From Dunaliella salina (Eukaryota; Chlorophyta; Chlorophyceae; Chlamydomonadales; Dunaliellaceae), in contig MU069523.1 in NCBI GenBank assembly GCA_002284615.2, forward strand, positions 391,002 to 407,800: DNA of 16,799 nucleotides, given 5' to 3'. The translations under genes were made by a program, and so were the position numbers. The stretch's first letter is position 1. Every line of letters starts with the position of its first letter. Shown here piece after piece: positions 8,616 through 16,799 of the stretch. The notes beneath the pieces are model-generated. The model was not told where the DNA came from, did not search any database, and saw nothing but the letters and a program-made list of their open reading frames with translations.

Positions 8616-9996
8616 CTTTGTTGGCACCTTGGCCCGGAAATGAAGATCATTGAAGCATGGTCAAGAGTTCCACACTGCCAACTTACAGGCAAGCATGATT
8701 CGCCAGGATGGACGTGGGTTGCTGGCCTTGTGCCGCGCCTCGCTGATGCTGATGCGCAAGGAATAGAGTCACAGAAGCCAGACCAGCTGGACACCTTGAA
8801 ACAGGCAGCGGCTGAGCAGGTGCGGTGCTTGGTGATAGACTCTGTACATGTGCTGCGCAGCAAACAGCTTTGCTTGGTGATAGACTTTGTACACGTGCTG
8901 TGCAGCAAACAGCTTTGCAGCCTCATGTCTCTCCTGCTTACGTTCTTTGGGACATATGTTAAAATCGGGACGATACAGAGGAGATTAGCATGGTCTCTCT
9001 CCTACTTACCAATAAGAATGGTAAGAGCACAACAGAGCAATGCTTTTGAATTAAGCTCCAAATAAATCACTGGGCACCGGAAAATTCATTCCAACACTGT
9101 GATTCCCACACAGGGGGCAGTGGCTTTTACTACATCAGGCTCATTCTATACCTTGCAAGACTTGCCAGCATGCAAAGACTGGGCGGTTTCAAGGTGGGCC
9201 TTGTGTATTTACCTTCTATTTCATGCTTGAGTGAGCAAGCCGTCTATCCATGAATGAGCCAGTCAGAAAGTGCGTCCACCCTTCCTTCCTCTGTTACCAG
9301 TCAGAGGTCGTTTCCTCCCCTCCTTTGTTACCAGTCAGGAGTTGTATCTTTTCCCTGTGACTCACTCTGTGTGGCTGCCTGTTAGGCCTGCACAGTTAAC
9401 ACAAGACAGCAGCCTGCGTCGCCTTGTTTATTTTGAGCTAATGGACATTCATGATATCACCAAAGTAGGCAGTGTCAACAAATCTGACATTCATGACAAG
9501 TGCGCAGAGCCGCACAACTTTACTGCACAACTTATTCTGCCTCCCCTTGCAGGTCAGCTGGTGCAGGGACATTCGTTGCCTCAGGTACAAATTTTTTTGT
9601 TATCAAGCAGAGTTTTTTTTTTTTTTTTGCACCCTTAATGGCTCCAACCTTCAAGTCCAGCAACTTTATCTGGAGACAGCAAATTCGTGCAAGCTGCCCT
9701 TCTTACTTTGCATCCAGCAGGCATGCTCATGATCAGGAAGCATAGTTCGCATCTGTCTTATCCTTCCTCTCTCCCTTCCCTAACCCTTCCTTTTGCTTGA
9801 CACAACATAGCCCACCGGGTTTTTTAGATAGAATCGGAAATTAGAAGAACGTGTGCGAATGATTTGGTGCTGCAGGTGCCTCTGAGGCAGCTCAGTGGAT
9901 GCTTCCGGTGTTCCCAGGCTGGCGCGTGTACGTCTGCGCAGACTCCCCTGCCTCAGCAGAGACGAGCCGAACATCCCAACTGCGGGACCCCTCAAA
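8616..9996 (+). CDS. Unidentified gene, best-supported exon chain (four exons)
   Basis: Exons ~8616-8819, 9114-9193, 9553-9584 and 9876-9996 join without a frame break across three introns (phases 0, 2 and 1). Acceptors are CCCACACAG, CCCCTTGCAG and GTGCTGCAG; donors are CAG|GTGCGG, AAG|GTGGGC, CAG|GTACAA and AAA|GTATGA. Landmarks are KIIEAWSRVPHC, HDSPGWTWVAGLVPRLADAD, GAVAFTTSGSFYTLQDLP, SAGAGTFVASG, QWMLPVFPGWRVYVCADSP and TSRTSQLRDPSK. The left edge is uncertain: the frame is open back to 8613, but the acceptor there is weak, while a better one at 8688 (CAACTTACAG) needs a different phase. A competing frame upstream (8589-8650) also looks coding, so a frameshift is possible. No domain was recognised; no signal peptide or membrane helix is evident. 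Confidence 0.55.
8827..8916. repeat. 45-bp tandem duplication
   Basis: GCTTGGTGATAGACT begins at 8827 and 8872. The two 45-bp units differ at only a few positions and both end GCAGCAAACAGCTTT. They lie a few bases inside the intron that starts at 8820, between the donor and the U6-like relic. Confidence 0.9.
8942..9000 (+). ncRNA. U6 snRNA-like relic (5' half), probable pseudogene
   Basis: The segment GTTCTTTGGGACATATG-TTAAAATCGG-GACGATACAGAGGAG-ATTAGCATGG follows the U6 snRNA 5' half from the end of the 5' stem-loop, through the invariant ACAGAG box that pairs with the 5' splice site, to the AGC triad and AUGG. Beyond 9000 the usual CCCCTGCGCAAGGATGAC is not recognisable. In its place CTTACCA-ATAAGAA-TGGTAAG (9005-9025) forms a perfect 7-bp hairpin. 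I see no upstream sequence element or TATA at -25/-30 and no terminal T-run. It therefore looks like a truncated or rearranged copy inside the intron 8820-9113, on the same strand as the host gene. Confidence 0.7.
9283..9345. repeat. 34-bp imperfect duplication
   Basis: GTTACCAGTCAG at 9293 and 9327, each preceded by a CCTCC-rich stretch and followed by GAGGTCGTTT or GAGTTGTAT. It sits in the presumed intron 9194-9552. Confidence 0.7.
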
Positions 9997-11433
9997 GTAT
10001 GATTAAGCTCCCAGCCCTACATCCACCTCTGTGCATGCCCTGAGCATGCTCAACAAGTTTCATTGTTGCAAATGTTGAGGTTTGCTAAGCAGCTCCCATG
10101 GAGATGTGCTGTTTGGGAATCCCAAAGAGGGGGTAAGGGTGGGGGGGGGGGGCATGTGCCTCTGGACCGTTTGCCGGCAATCCCAATTTATGCTCATGGA
10201 AGCACGACTCTGCTTCTATAGAAATCATGTTTGGCAGTTTAAAAAAAACATGATCCGTGCTAGGACTCGAAAGGGGAAAGAGAGGGTCCAGCTGATCCTC
10301 TTGTCAAATCCACCTTTGCGTTTTCCTTTAGCACTCCTGCAAAGGGAATGTAGCAGTGATACACCAAGCACCATTGCAAAAGAAACGGGGTCAGTTGGTA
10401 GCCTGGAAGGGACTGGGTAAGTAAGAATGTCTGCTGGGGTGGGTGGACCTCTGTGCCCCGACTTCTACTTCCACTCGTAGGATCGCTTCTTGGGAGCTTG
10501 TTTTATATACGTTTGAATATGCTGAACAACAGGTTAAGACAGTGACACAGCCAGATTAGTGTGTCAAGTTCTGGAAGCAAACCCTCTTATCAGCCGCTCA
10601 GTGCGTAGTGGTACCCAATAGTTTGAGGTGTTCAGACGTCATTTAAAAGAAAAACAAGAATCCAAGGTGTAAACAAGCAGAGTCTTGTAATGCAAGAATC
10701 CAAGAATATACAAGCAGAGTCTTGTAGCGCAAGACTACATTAATTCGAGTCCTGCTCAACCCTCCTGCCTCAAGATGAAAGACAGAAATACAAGTAGGCA
10801 TACTAAGCAAAGGCGAATTGCAGAGCCCAGGACGTCCTTCCAACAAAAGTGAAGAGCATGCCAACCGATGCGAGCTTCCTGCTCTAACATGGCACACAAA
10901 AAAGGTGGTTCATTCCAAAAGACATCTACTACAGGTAATCACATGACAAAAGCTGGCGCTGGGCAGCCTAAAAATGAAAAGCAGCAAAAATGCTAATGAA
11001 AACGTCATGCTCATCATCTACACCTGGAGGCTGGTGGTCCGGATGTATGCATGTGCCCAAGCAAATGCAAAGCAAATGGAGCATCCTGTCAGGCAGGCCT
11101 TAAGTTTCTAAGTCTTCTTGCCCTTCCATGCCTGTCGTCTTGTTCTACAGGCTGTCCCAGGTGGGCAGGCTTGCCCGCATGTCACAACTTGTGCTCTGAG
11201 TGTGATGCTTAGAACACAGAAGAAAGGGAAGGGTGTTGTGGGGAACAGCAACAAGTGCTTTTATGACTGGGTCTCCCGCCTTACAGATTGACATGCACCG
11301 ATGCCTCGATGCAAGCTCTTTTTCCACCAATTTTTGCGAGATGGTTCAATTTCTTCAGCCACCTGTGATGAAATAAGGAGGAGGGGTGGCTACAAGTCCC
11401 GAGTGTGTATCATTTCTCTAGCCTCATCCTCAG
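9997..11433 (+). other. Probable intron(s); unresolved exon content
   Basis: This contains a 13-base G-run near 10139-10153, a 38-bp duplication at 10655-10730 and no repeat family I can name. A strong polypyrimidine acceptor ends at 11150 (TCTTGTTCTACAG) with a second AG at 11160. Open frames follow, including LSQVGRLARMSQLVL, in a phase compatible with the donor at 9997, but no good donor keeps the chain open. An exon near 11151-11190 is plausible but not established. Confidence 0.35.
10655..10730. repeat. 38-bp tandem duplication
   Basis: CAAGAATCCAAG starts at 10655 and 10693. Both copies continue to ACAAGCAGAGTCTTGTA, differing in a few internal bases. Confidence 0.85.
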
Positions 11434-11539
11434 CTGTGTTGTCACAGGGATAGATGTCTCCTCGACTCCACTGCCTGCTGGGTGCAATTCAGTATTGGAC
11501 TCTGAAATTTGCGAGCCACTCTTAGCTGCAGTCCAGACT
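11434..11539 (+). CDS. Unidentified gene, candidate exon before the minisatellite
   Basis: A pyrimidine-rich acceptor (TCTAGCCTCATCCTCAG) is followed by 35 open codons, with the segments GIDVSSTPLPAGCNSVLDS and ICEPLLAAVQT, and a strong donor ACT|GTAAGC. Phase is 2 in, which fits the donor at 9997, and 0 out. A long open frame that includes this exon continues through the downstream minisatellite to 12526, but that extension is repeat-derived. The phase-0 donor does not directly fit the longest frame of the exon at 12561; either that exon is read in another frame or a small exon is missing. Confidence 0.48.
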
Positions 11540-11561
11540 GTAAGCGCACCTATTTACATGG

Positions 11562-12360
11562 CCGTGCGCTGCACTTCATTGGCATTGCTGTGCTGCACCT
11601 GCAAGGCACTCCATTGGCATTGCTGTGCACTTCATCGGCATTGCTGTGCAGCAAGCCCGCCAGGCACTTCAGAGGCATTGCTGTGTATTATAATGGCATT
11701 GCTGTGCTGTGCCCGCAAGGCACTCCATTGGCATTGCTGTTTTGCACGCTGCGAGGTGCTTCACGGGCATTGCTGTGCAGCATCCCTGCAAGGCACTCCA
11801 TTGCATTGCTGTGTTGCATGCTGCGAGGTGCTTCACTGGCATTGCTGTGCAGCATCCCTGCAAGGCAATCCATTGGCATTGCTGTGTTGCACGCTGCGAG
11901 GTGCTTCACGGGCATTGCTGTGCAGCATCCCTGCAAGGCACTCCATTGGCATTGCTGTGTTGCACGCTGCGAGGTGCTTCACTGGCATTGCTGTGCAGCA
12001 TCCCTGCAAGGCACCCCATTGGCATTGCTGTGTTGCACGCCGCGAGGTGCTTCACTGGCATTGCTGTGCAGCATCCCTGCAAGGCACCCCATTGGCATTG
12101 CTGTGTTGCATGCTCCAAGGTGCTTCACGGGCATTGCTGTGCAGCATCCCTGCAAAGCACTCCATTGCATTGCTGTGCTGCACCCTGCAAGGCATTTCAT
12201 TGCATTGCTGTGCTGCACCCTGCAAGACATTTCACTGGCATTGCTGTGCTGCACTCTGCGAGGCACTTCAAATGCATTGTCGTGCACTTTATTGGCATCG
12301 CTGTGCTGCACCCTGTGAGGCACTTCATTGGTATTGCTGTGCAGCGCCCTGTGAAGCATC
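11562..12360. repeat. 36-bp minisatellite with a 73-bp higher-order repeat core (~24 monomers)
   Basis: The monomer is approximately GCATTGCTGTGCTGCACC followed by CTGCGAGGCACTTCATTG. In the core (about 11729-12165) two monomer types alternate, one with TGTTGCACGCTGCGAGGTGC and one with GTGCAGCATCCCTGCAAGGC. The marker GCTGCGAGG or its variants falls at 11748, 11820, 11893, 11966, 12039 and 12112, spacings of 72, 73, 73, 73 and 73. The edges hold more diverged single monomers. Because 73 is 3x24+1, each dimer shifts frame and all three forward frames stay open for hundreds of bases. The 373-codon frame over it cycles His/Cys-rich, Ala/Leu-rich and Ile/Gly-rich versions. It is best read as intronic satellite and not as a gene. 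Confidence 0.95.
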
Positions 12361-12560
12361 CAGCAGACAATATCGACTGATTGGCATGAATCACTGGCTG
12401 GTTGGCCTACTCAGCGTGCTCTGCGTTGGGTATTTAAAAATAGAAACGGAGCCCAAGATGAATAAAGGTGAATCCCAATGGGCCGTGAAAGGCTGGCAGC
12501 AAAACTGTCAGCCATGCTTTGCCTGACATGCAATTGAAGCCTGGCTGCTTTCCTTCACAG

Positions 12561-12659
12561 GTTCTCTTCACTCCAACTCATTGCGGCCAATTCCGACTGT
12601 GAAGCCTTTAAGGCAGACGGCTCCATGATCCCGAAACTGGAGCCGAAACGTCGTGACTG
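12561..12659 (+). CDS. Unidentified gene, candidate exon
   Basis: The acceptor TGCTTTCCTTCACAG ends at 12560. The frame starting one base in is open for 32 codons, with SSLQLIAANSDCEAFKADG and MIPKLEPKRRD, to the donor TG|GTAGGG at 12660. Without splicing it would stop at TAG 12661-12663. The two-base overhang fits the next candidate exon at 13612, creating a Trp codon at the junction. The other two frames stop sooner, though one of them, ended at CT|GTGAAG, would fit the phase-0 donor at 11539. Confidence 0.48.
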
Positions 12660-13611
12660 GTAGGGCGACCGCCAAGCATTGTTCCTGGTTTTTTGTAAGC
12701 TCTTGTTTCTCTAAATTAGCAGGCTTGCAGTCAGTTTTGACAGGAGGCCTTTTGCTTCTGTCATCTTTACAGGACCATGCAGGAATTGAATCACCACACA
12801 CAAATATTTATTTTTTGCCCCACATGGTGACTGTGTGCACATGAATTATAAATTTGTTTTGAGGGTGCACGACTGAGCACATTAGCACTTCGGATAGCAA
12901 GAGAGTATGAGTGGTCAAGAGTGCCCTTGCGTGATTGTGTAAATGATTAATTTTTGAGTACACTGTCAATGCGTGGTTGCTAAGCTGGTCATTTTTCTGC
13001 GGGTGCATGATGAGTTGGTTTCTGCATGGTACCTGAAATTACGATAGTGTGCTGACCATCTGCCAGGTAGTTTGGTTGCTGGATTGGTTGGCTCGAAAAC
13101 ATTTTGTTTCTGTCTCCTTTGATCTGTATGTGTGTCTGCCAAAAGTTAGGGTTTGGGTTGGAAAGCCTATCAGCCAAAATGCATGACTGCTCAGCTACGG
13201 CAGGTTCATGCCAGGTGAGCTCCTTTCAGGTTACAAATTGCAGGTATAAGAAGGCCTCCGGTGAAAACGACTGACTGCTAGCCTGTTTGTACAAAAAGAG
13301 AATTTCATGATGAAAATTGTAAATCTCGTTGCTGCTTTGATTCATGAAGGAACGTATGTGACAAGACTGTACATAGAGAATGGCAGGCAAGCAAGGAGCC
13401 ACCTGAGAAGAAAGGTGCAGTAGAGAGAGGGAGGAACCACAGATGGATGTCTGCCATGTCAGCTCCTTCCCCTTACCCCACATCACTTGCCCACCCCGAT
13501 TCCCCCCCTCTCCTGCACAATTTGTAAAACCCACTGTTTTTGTTTGCTCACCAATCCCCCCCTTTCCTGCACTTTCAGTAAAACCCGCCGTCTTTGTATG
13601 TTTTGACGCAG
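12660..13611 (+). other. Probable intron
   Basis: This contains a 54-bp imperfect duplication (CCTGCAC...GTAAAACCC at 13512 and 13566). It also has two diverged members of a GACTGACTGCT / GCATGACTGCT repeat (13181 and ~13268) that recurs further right. No exon was recognised. Confidence 0.4.
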
Positions 13612-13833
13612 GACTGTCACACCAGGTTGGTCCGCTTTGTATGTGCGTGAGGATACTGCTGCAGCTTGTGGTCTGCCCCCTCCTCTTGAGCACCCAGCCC
13701 TTCCGCAGCAGCAGCAGCAACTCCCCACCACAGGCGCTTCAAACACCGGTGCCAGCGTGCCCACAGTAGCGCATGCAGCCATGGACTGGCGCATGCTGTA
13801 CATACTGCTGTCCAAGCCCTCAAGATCTGCAGC
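13612..13833 (+). CDS. Unidentified gene, candidate exon with polyglutamine stretch
   Basis: The acceptor TTTGACGCAG (ends 13611) opens a frame, phase 2 in, that stays open to the stop at 13904-13906. It contains TPGWSALYVREDTAAACG, a Pro-rich segment ending in five Gln (CAG CAG CAG CAG CAA), TTGASNTGASVPT and MDWRMLYILLSKPSRSAARE. The phase agrees with the donor at 12660. The 3' end is unclear: candidate donors are ACA|GTAGCG near 13766 and ATGA|GTGTTG near 13846. The last ~45 bp (LLSKPSRSAARE) recur three times in the downstream tandem repeat, so an exon end seems to have been duplicated with its intron. Confidence 0.48.
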
Positions 13834-14410
13834 ACGGGAGATGAGTGTTGCATGTAGGTTCGAGGGGTTGGTCGACAAGAGAAGAGCCATCAGTCAACGT
13901 GCATGACTGCTGGGCAAAAGTAAAGACAAAAAGAGTGCTGCATGCAGGTTGCATGCTGTCTAGGCATGCATGCTGTGCGTAGATGTGCAGGATTGGCCCT
14001 GCCGGCCCAGATGCTGCTATCCAAGGCCTTAAGATCTGCAGCGTGGGGGATGAATGTTGCATGTAGATTTACAAGGTTTACTGGAGAGGAGCCATCAGTC
14101 TACTCGCATGACTGCTGGGCAAAATTAATAAGAGAAATGGATGTTGCATGCTGTCAGGCATGCATCCTGTAGTGTAGATGTACAGGATTTCCCGGCCGGC
14201 CCAGATGCTGCTATGAAAGGCCTACAGATCTGCAGCGCAGGAGATGAGTGTCGCATTTAGGTTGCATGCTGTCCAGGCCCACATGCTGTGTGTAGATGTA
14301 CAGGATTGGTCCTGCTGGCCCAGATGCAGCTATCAAAGGCCTCAACATCTGCAGCGTGGGAGGTGTGAGTTGCATGCAGGATGCATGTTATCCAGGCATG
14401 CACGCTGTAG
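13790..14410. repeat. Degenerate tandem repeat (~120-209 bp period) that includes an exon-like segment
   Basis: The marker AAGATCTGCAGC recurs at 13822, 14031, 14225 (CAGATCTGCAGC) and 14344 (AACATCTGCAGC), spacings of 209, 194 and 119 bp. Each copy has a preceding CTGCT(A/G)TCCAAG-like segment and a following GATGA(G/A)TGTTGCATGTAG-like segment. The first two also share GCCATCAGTC and GCATGACTGCTGGGCAAA (13901, 14106). The last copy ends at CACGCTGTAG (14410), directly before an open frame. Confidence 0.85.
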
Positions 14411-14502
14411 CCCAAGGAATCCGCTTCGAAAAGGACCCATTGTGGCACAATGTGAAACTGAGAGTGGAGGGAATTATGCAGGAAGTCCTGAAGAGAATGG
14501 AT
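14411..14502 (+). CDS. Unidentified gene, tentative exon
   Basis: The frame starting two bases after CTGTAG (14410) reads QGIRFEKDPLWHNVKLRVEG then IMQEVLKRMD, 30 codons of amphipathic-helix-like sequence, with a possible donor GAT|GTCAAC. The acceptor is the last copy of the repeat to its left and is not pyrimidine-rich. The frame is open well to either side (14296-14763), so the boundaries are guesses. The phase-0 exit does not fit the next candidate. Confidence 0.33.
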
Positions 14503-14512
14503 GTCAACACAT

Positions 14513-14695
14513 GGATGCTGCATGCTCTGTCGAGGCGTCCGTCTGTCAAGGCATGCTCTGTCAAAGCAGAGTTCTGTGTGCTCCGTCAAGGCAGGGATGC
14601 TGCATGCTCTATCAAGGCATCTCTCAAGGCATGCTCTGTCAAGGCATCCGTGAATGAGTGTCAAGGGACGCTGCATGCTCTTGACAAAGGCATTG
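14513..14695. repeat. Short interspersed repeats built on GCATGCTCTGTCAAGGCA
   Basis: GATGCTGCATGCTCT occurs at about 14516 and 14597, with a related GACGCTGCATGCTCT near 14668. (G)CATGCTCTGTCAA(G/A)GCA occurs around 14551 and 14630, mixed with CTCCGTCAAGGCA and CTCTCAAGGCATG. The array is irregular and its frames on both strands are open by composition. Confidence 0.7.
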
Positions 14696-14710
14696 CCCCC
14701 AGCATTGTAG

Positions 14711-14838
14711 CTCCAACACCAAAGTCATACTCCTCAACCCTCTTCGCCATGCTGCGTTTGTAGGCACTCCCTCAGACGATGGCAAACATCACACTTGCGC
14801 CCCTGAGCTCGGTGCTGGGAGGGCTGCCTCAACCAGTG
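14711..14838 (+). CDS. Unidentified gene, tentative exon
   Basis: After CATTGTAG (14710) the frame starting one base in reads NTKVILLNPLRHAAFVGTPS and then a Gly/Ala/Ser-rich stretch, open to TGA at 14847. Possible donors are AGTG|GTTCCA and ACCA|GTGGTT, both phase 1, which would fit a two-base start at 14931. The opposite strand is also open here, so coding potential is not unique. Tentative. Confidence 0.33.
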
Positions 14839-14930
14839 GTTCCATCTGATAGTGGTGGCACTAGCAGGCGGCTGATTTGAAGGCGTCACTGAATCAAGCA
14901 GCTCTGGTTTGCATACTTGCGCGTGCACAG

Positions 14931-15035
14931 GGTTAAACGGCAACTATCTGAGGAGGGAAGCGAGCGATGGCAGGTCTGCGGAGGTGGTTCGCCTCAACAC
15001 TGTTTGGTGGCTGTGTCTCACAGCAAGATGGCAAG
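14931..15035 (+). CDS. Unidentified gene, penultimate exon (frame ambiguous)
   Basis: Acceptor GCGCGTGCACAG (ends 14930) and strong donor CAAG|GTGAGG (15036) bound 105 bp that is open in two frames. Read one base in, it gives VKRQLSEEGSERWQ and HCLVAVSHSKMA, exit phase 2, which fits an acceptor at 15626. Read two bases in, it gives LNGNYLRREASDG and EVVRLNTVWWLCLTARWQ, exit phase 1, which fits an acceptor at 15637 and the phase-1 exit at 14835/14838. Splice sites support an exon; the frame needs expression or homology data. Confidence 0.48.
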
Positions 15036-15626
15036 GTGAGGCGCAGGTATCTTTCAGCTTACATTATGAGGAACGGCAGACGGAGGGCTGGTAGAATGGA
15101 ATAAAAGGAACAAATGGTTGCTAGGCGAAAAAGCATAAATGTACCCCAGACATAGGTAGCGTGCGGAAGAAAAGAAGTTGGACACAAACTGGTCTAAGTT
15201 GCAAGCAAATGCCGGCAAAAACATGAATACAATCAATGCCACAAGCCAAGCCACAGATTGGAGGAGAATCTGTCATTTGTGCATGCAATTCAAGTGCTAC
15301 AGGTTGCAGGCTGCAGAAAAAGGTGGCCTCCAGCCAAAAAGACTGACTGCTTGCCTGTTCGTAAAAATATGGGGGTCATGTAAAAATGGATAAAGGTTTG
15401 TGTCAGTTCAAGCACTACAGGTGTCTCAGTTGAAGGACTCCTGTAGGTCAGCTGAGTGCTCAAAGCGTTGCTGTTTTGAGGCATGATTGAGTTATGTGCG
15501 CTCTTTCAAATGTCAGGCTTCTAGTCAGGTCAGGCATCTAGGTTTGAGTTCTTGCACCAATGGAGCCAGCTAATTCTGAGTATGCAGGACATGTAGTTTG
15601 ACCTTTCTGAGCAACCCTGCACTCAG
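15036..15626 (+). other. Probable last intron
   Basis: Runs from the donor GTGAGG at 15036 to an acceptor near 15626 (CCTGCACTCAG). It contains one diverged copy of the GACTGACTGCT-GCCTGTT repeat at 15341 that pairs with 13268. No gene seen. Confidence 0.4.
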
Positions 15627-15822
15627 TTTGAGCCAAGGGGGGCCCAGAGTGGGGGCCCAGGAACCAGTCAAAATCCCTGCCAGAATGGGGCCCTCAGGAA
15701 GCCCCTCCTCGGCTTACCTGACCAGCAGCGATGGTTCAGCGTTTCACCAGCAGCACATCCTGGGGGCTCCGGGGGGCTGGGGCGGAGGTCCAGCAAATCG
15801 CCCAATTTTGGCAGGGAAATGA
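15627..15822 (+). CDS. Unidentified gene, terminal Gly/Pro/Ser-rich exon
   Basis: The frame is open from before 15627 to TGA at 15820-15822 and encodes about 64 residues: SQGGPRVGAQEPVKIPARMG, then GSPSSAYLTSSDGSAFHQQ, then GAPGGWGGGPANRPILAGK. The low-complexity, hydrophilic tail resembles a disordered C-terminus. The acceptor is either GCACTCAG (15626) or GAGCCAAG (15637), depending on the frame of the previous exon. The GC content is higher than in the flanking DNA. No family was recognised. Confidence 0.48.
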
Positions 15823-16704
15823 GGAGAAACCAAGGCTTTGCAATGTGTGAATGAATTGGAGATCCAATTTGAGCGACCGGTTTATTAAATTAATTTGTTG
15901 AAATGCCGTCAAATGAGATGTCCTGGAATCCAGCAGGTAATTCAAACGGACACAACTGGGGCCGACCAGGCGACCAGGCCACTTGGGCCACCAGGTGAGG
16001 TCCTGTTGAGCAGGATTTGAGTTTCAAAGGAGAAAAACGAGCTCATGCTTTCAGAGTGCTGAGTGGAGCACTGAGCTAAGATCCTTGGTTAATTCGTTTC
16101 CAGCTTTGACCGAGCCACAGGAGCGCGCTCACCTGCACCTGGGCCCCCAAACTTGGCAGGGCATACTTGATGAACATACTAAACAACACCTCAGATTGTG
16201 GCCAGATGCTGCGCATGCCTGATTTCCAGTTTTGCACCACTTTTGCCTCGCAGACTCGCTCTCGCTCTAAGTGCTTTGGGGCCAAGTTTCACCCCCCCGT
16301 TTCTCCACTCCAATGGGTTAGGTTTGACACAAAAACTACATGGGAGCCAAAAAGTGGAGCAAATTCAGGTCCAAACATGCATCATGGCACCTTTTCATTG
16401 GAAATGGCCAATTTTGGCCTAAAACGCCTCAAAATATGCCCCTGGCTCACCTGCAACATCTCATCCTCACTTTTTCTGATGCGGAAGTGTTCAATGTATC
16501 GATATTAACTACCCTGCATACTAAATTTGCTTGGAATCCTGCAATAGCAATCTAATTGTGTTGCCAGTGACATGCATTACAACCAAACCATGTGCAGCCT
16601 TGGCTTACCGTCAACCTGCGGTTTGACTGGAGGCCTCCTTCTTCCTTGTAACCTTGTATCAACCTGCGCACCAGCTGAATGATCCTCACGCTCATGATGC
16701 AGAG
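15823..16704. other. No gene seen downstream of the terminal exon
   Basis: An AT-rich stretch follows the stop (TTTATTAAATTAATTTG near 15880) and may hold the 3' UTR and poly(A) region, but there is no clear AATAAA. CCAAACTTGGCAGGG at about 16146 resembles CCAATTTTGGCAGGG at about 15802. Open frames here look like shadows. Confidence 0.35.
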
Positions 16705-16799
16705 CCCTGTAAGACATGTGCACCCTAGACCCACCCTAAGGTCCAAGCAATTAAATAATTTCTACTGCGCTACTGTCCCTGTAAGACATGTGCACCCTA
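16705..16799. repeat. 23-bp direct repeat, 72 bp apart, at the window end
   Basis: CCCTGTAAGACATGTGCACC followed by CTA occurs at 16705-16727 and again at 16777-16799, exactly matching to the window edge. This is either the first period of a ~72-bp tandem array that continues outside, or the flanks of a short insertion. Confidence 0.85.

Noticed and set aside
12412..12468. Possible exon between CCTACTCAG and AAAG|GTGAAT
   Set aside because: The phase-0 reading hits TAA just before the donor; the remaining frame fits neither neighbour, so it does not bridge 11539 and 12561.
11405..12526. 373-codon open frame, the longest in the window
   Set aside because: Most of its length is translation of the 36/73-bp minisatellite, which is open in all forward frames; only 11434-11539 has independent splice-site support.
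13830..13880. tRNA B-box-like GGTTCGAGG
   Set aside because: No A-box at the right distance and no cloverleaf could be drawn.
15736..15945. Minus-strand ORF over the terminal exon
   Set aside because: It is a shadow of the GC-rich plus-strand exon and has no splice or family support.

Overview
The window looks like nuclear DNA of a eukaryote with spliceosomal introns, probably from the green lineage. The one gene I recognise is the 3' end of a 12-oxophytodienoate reductase-like (OPR, Old Yellow Enzyme family) flavoprotein, split by two introns with canonical splice sites. OPR-like enzymes are best known from plants and algae, but the family is wider, so the lineage is an inference. Most of the sequence is non-coding: simple repeats, minisatellites, transposon relics and introns. 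No bacterial-style operon, CRISPR array, tRNA or rRNA was seen.

Layout: 1-190 AT-rich microsatellite; 191-940 low-information DNA, probably intron; 941-1638 the last three OPR exons (+ strand); 2036-2106 a strong candidate exon of a second + strand gene; 2235-2649 a hAT-like TIR element with imperfect flanks; 3078-3712 a hAT-like non-autonomous element with a perfect 8-bp target-site duplication; 3832-4219 three copies of a ~145-bp tandem repeat; 4541-5750 (- strand) the 5'-truncated tail of a non-LTR retrotransposon with a zinc knuckle and a PD-(D/E)XK-type endonuclease region, broken by one in-frame stop; 5772-5888 a 16-bp minisatellite; 6257-6320 a second copy of the retroelement 3' end in the opposite orientation.

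From about 6339 to 15822 on the + strand I can build a chain of short exons with canonical splice sites. Much of the chain has matching intron phases, and it ends in a Gly/Pro/Ser-rich terminal exon with a TGA stop. I do not recognise the protein. The best-supported blocks are 6339-7374 plus 8157-8231, 8616-9996, 12561-13612 and the terminal exon. Links across 8231-8616, 9996-11434, 11539-12561 and 13.8-14.9 kb are unresolved. Its putative introns hold a (GT)58 microsatellite, a U6 snRNA-like relic, a 36-bp minisatellite with a 73-bp higher-order repeat, and tandem copies that seem to include an exon end.

The exon calls were made by eye from splice sites, phase and open frames. RNA-seq or a homology search could confirm or overturn them.
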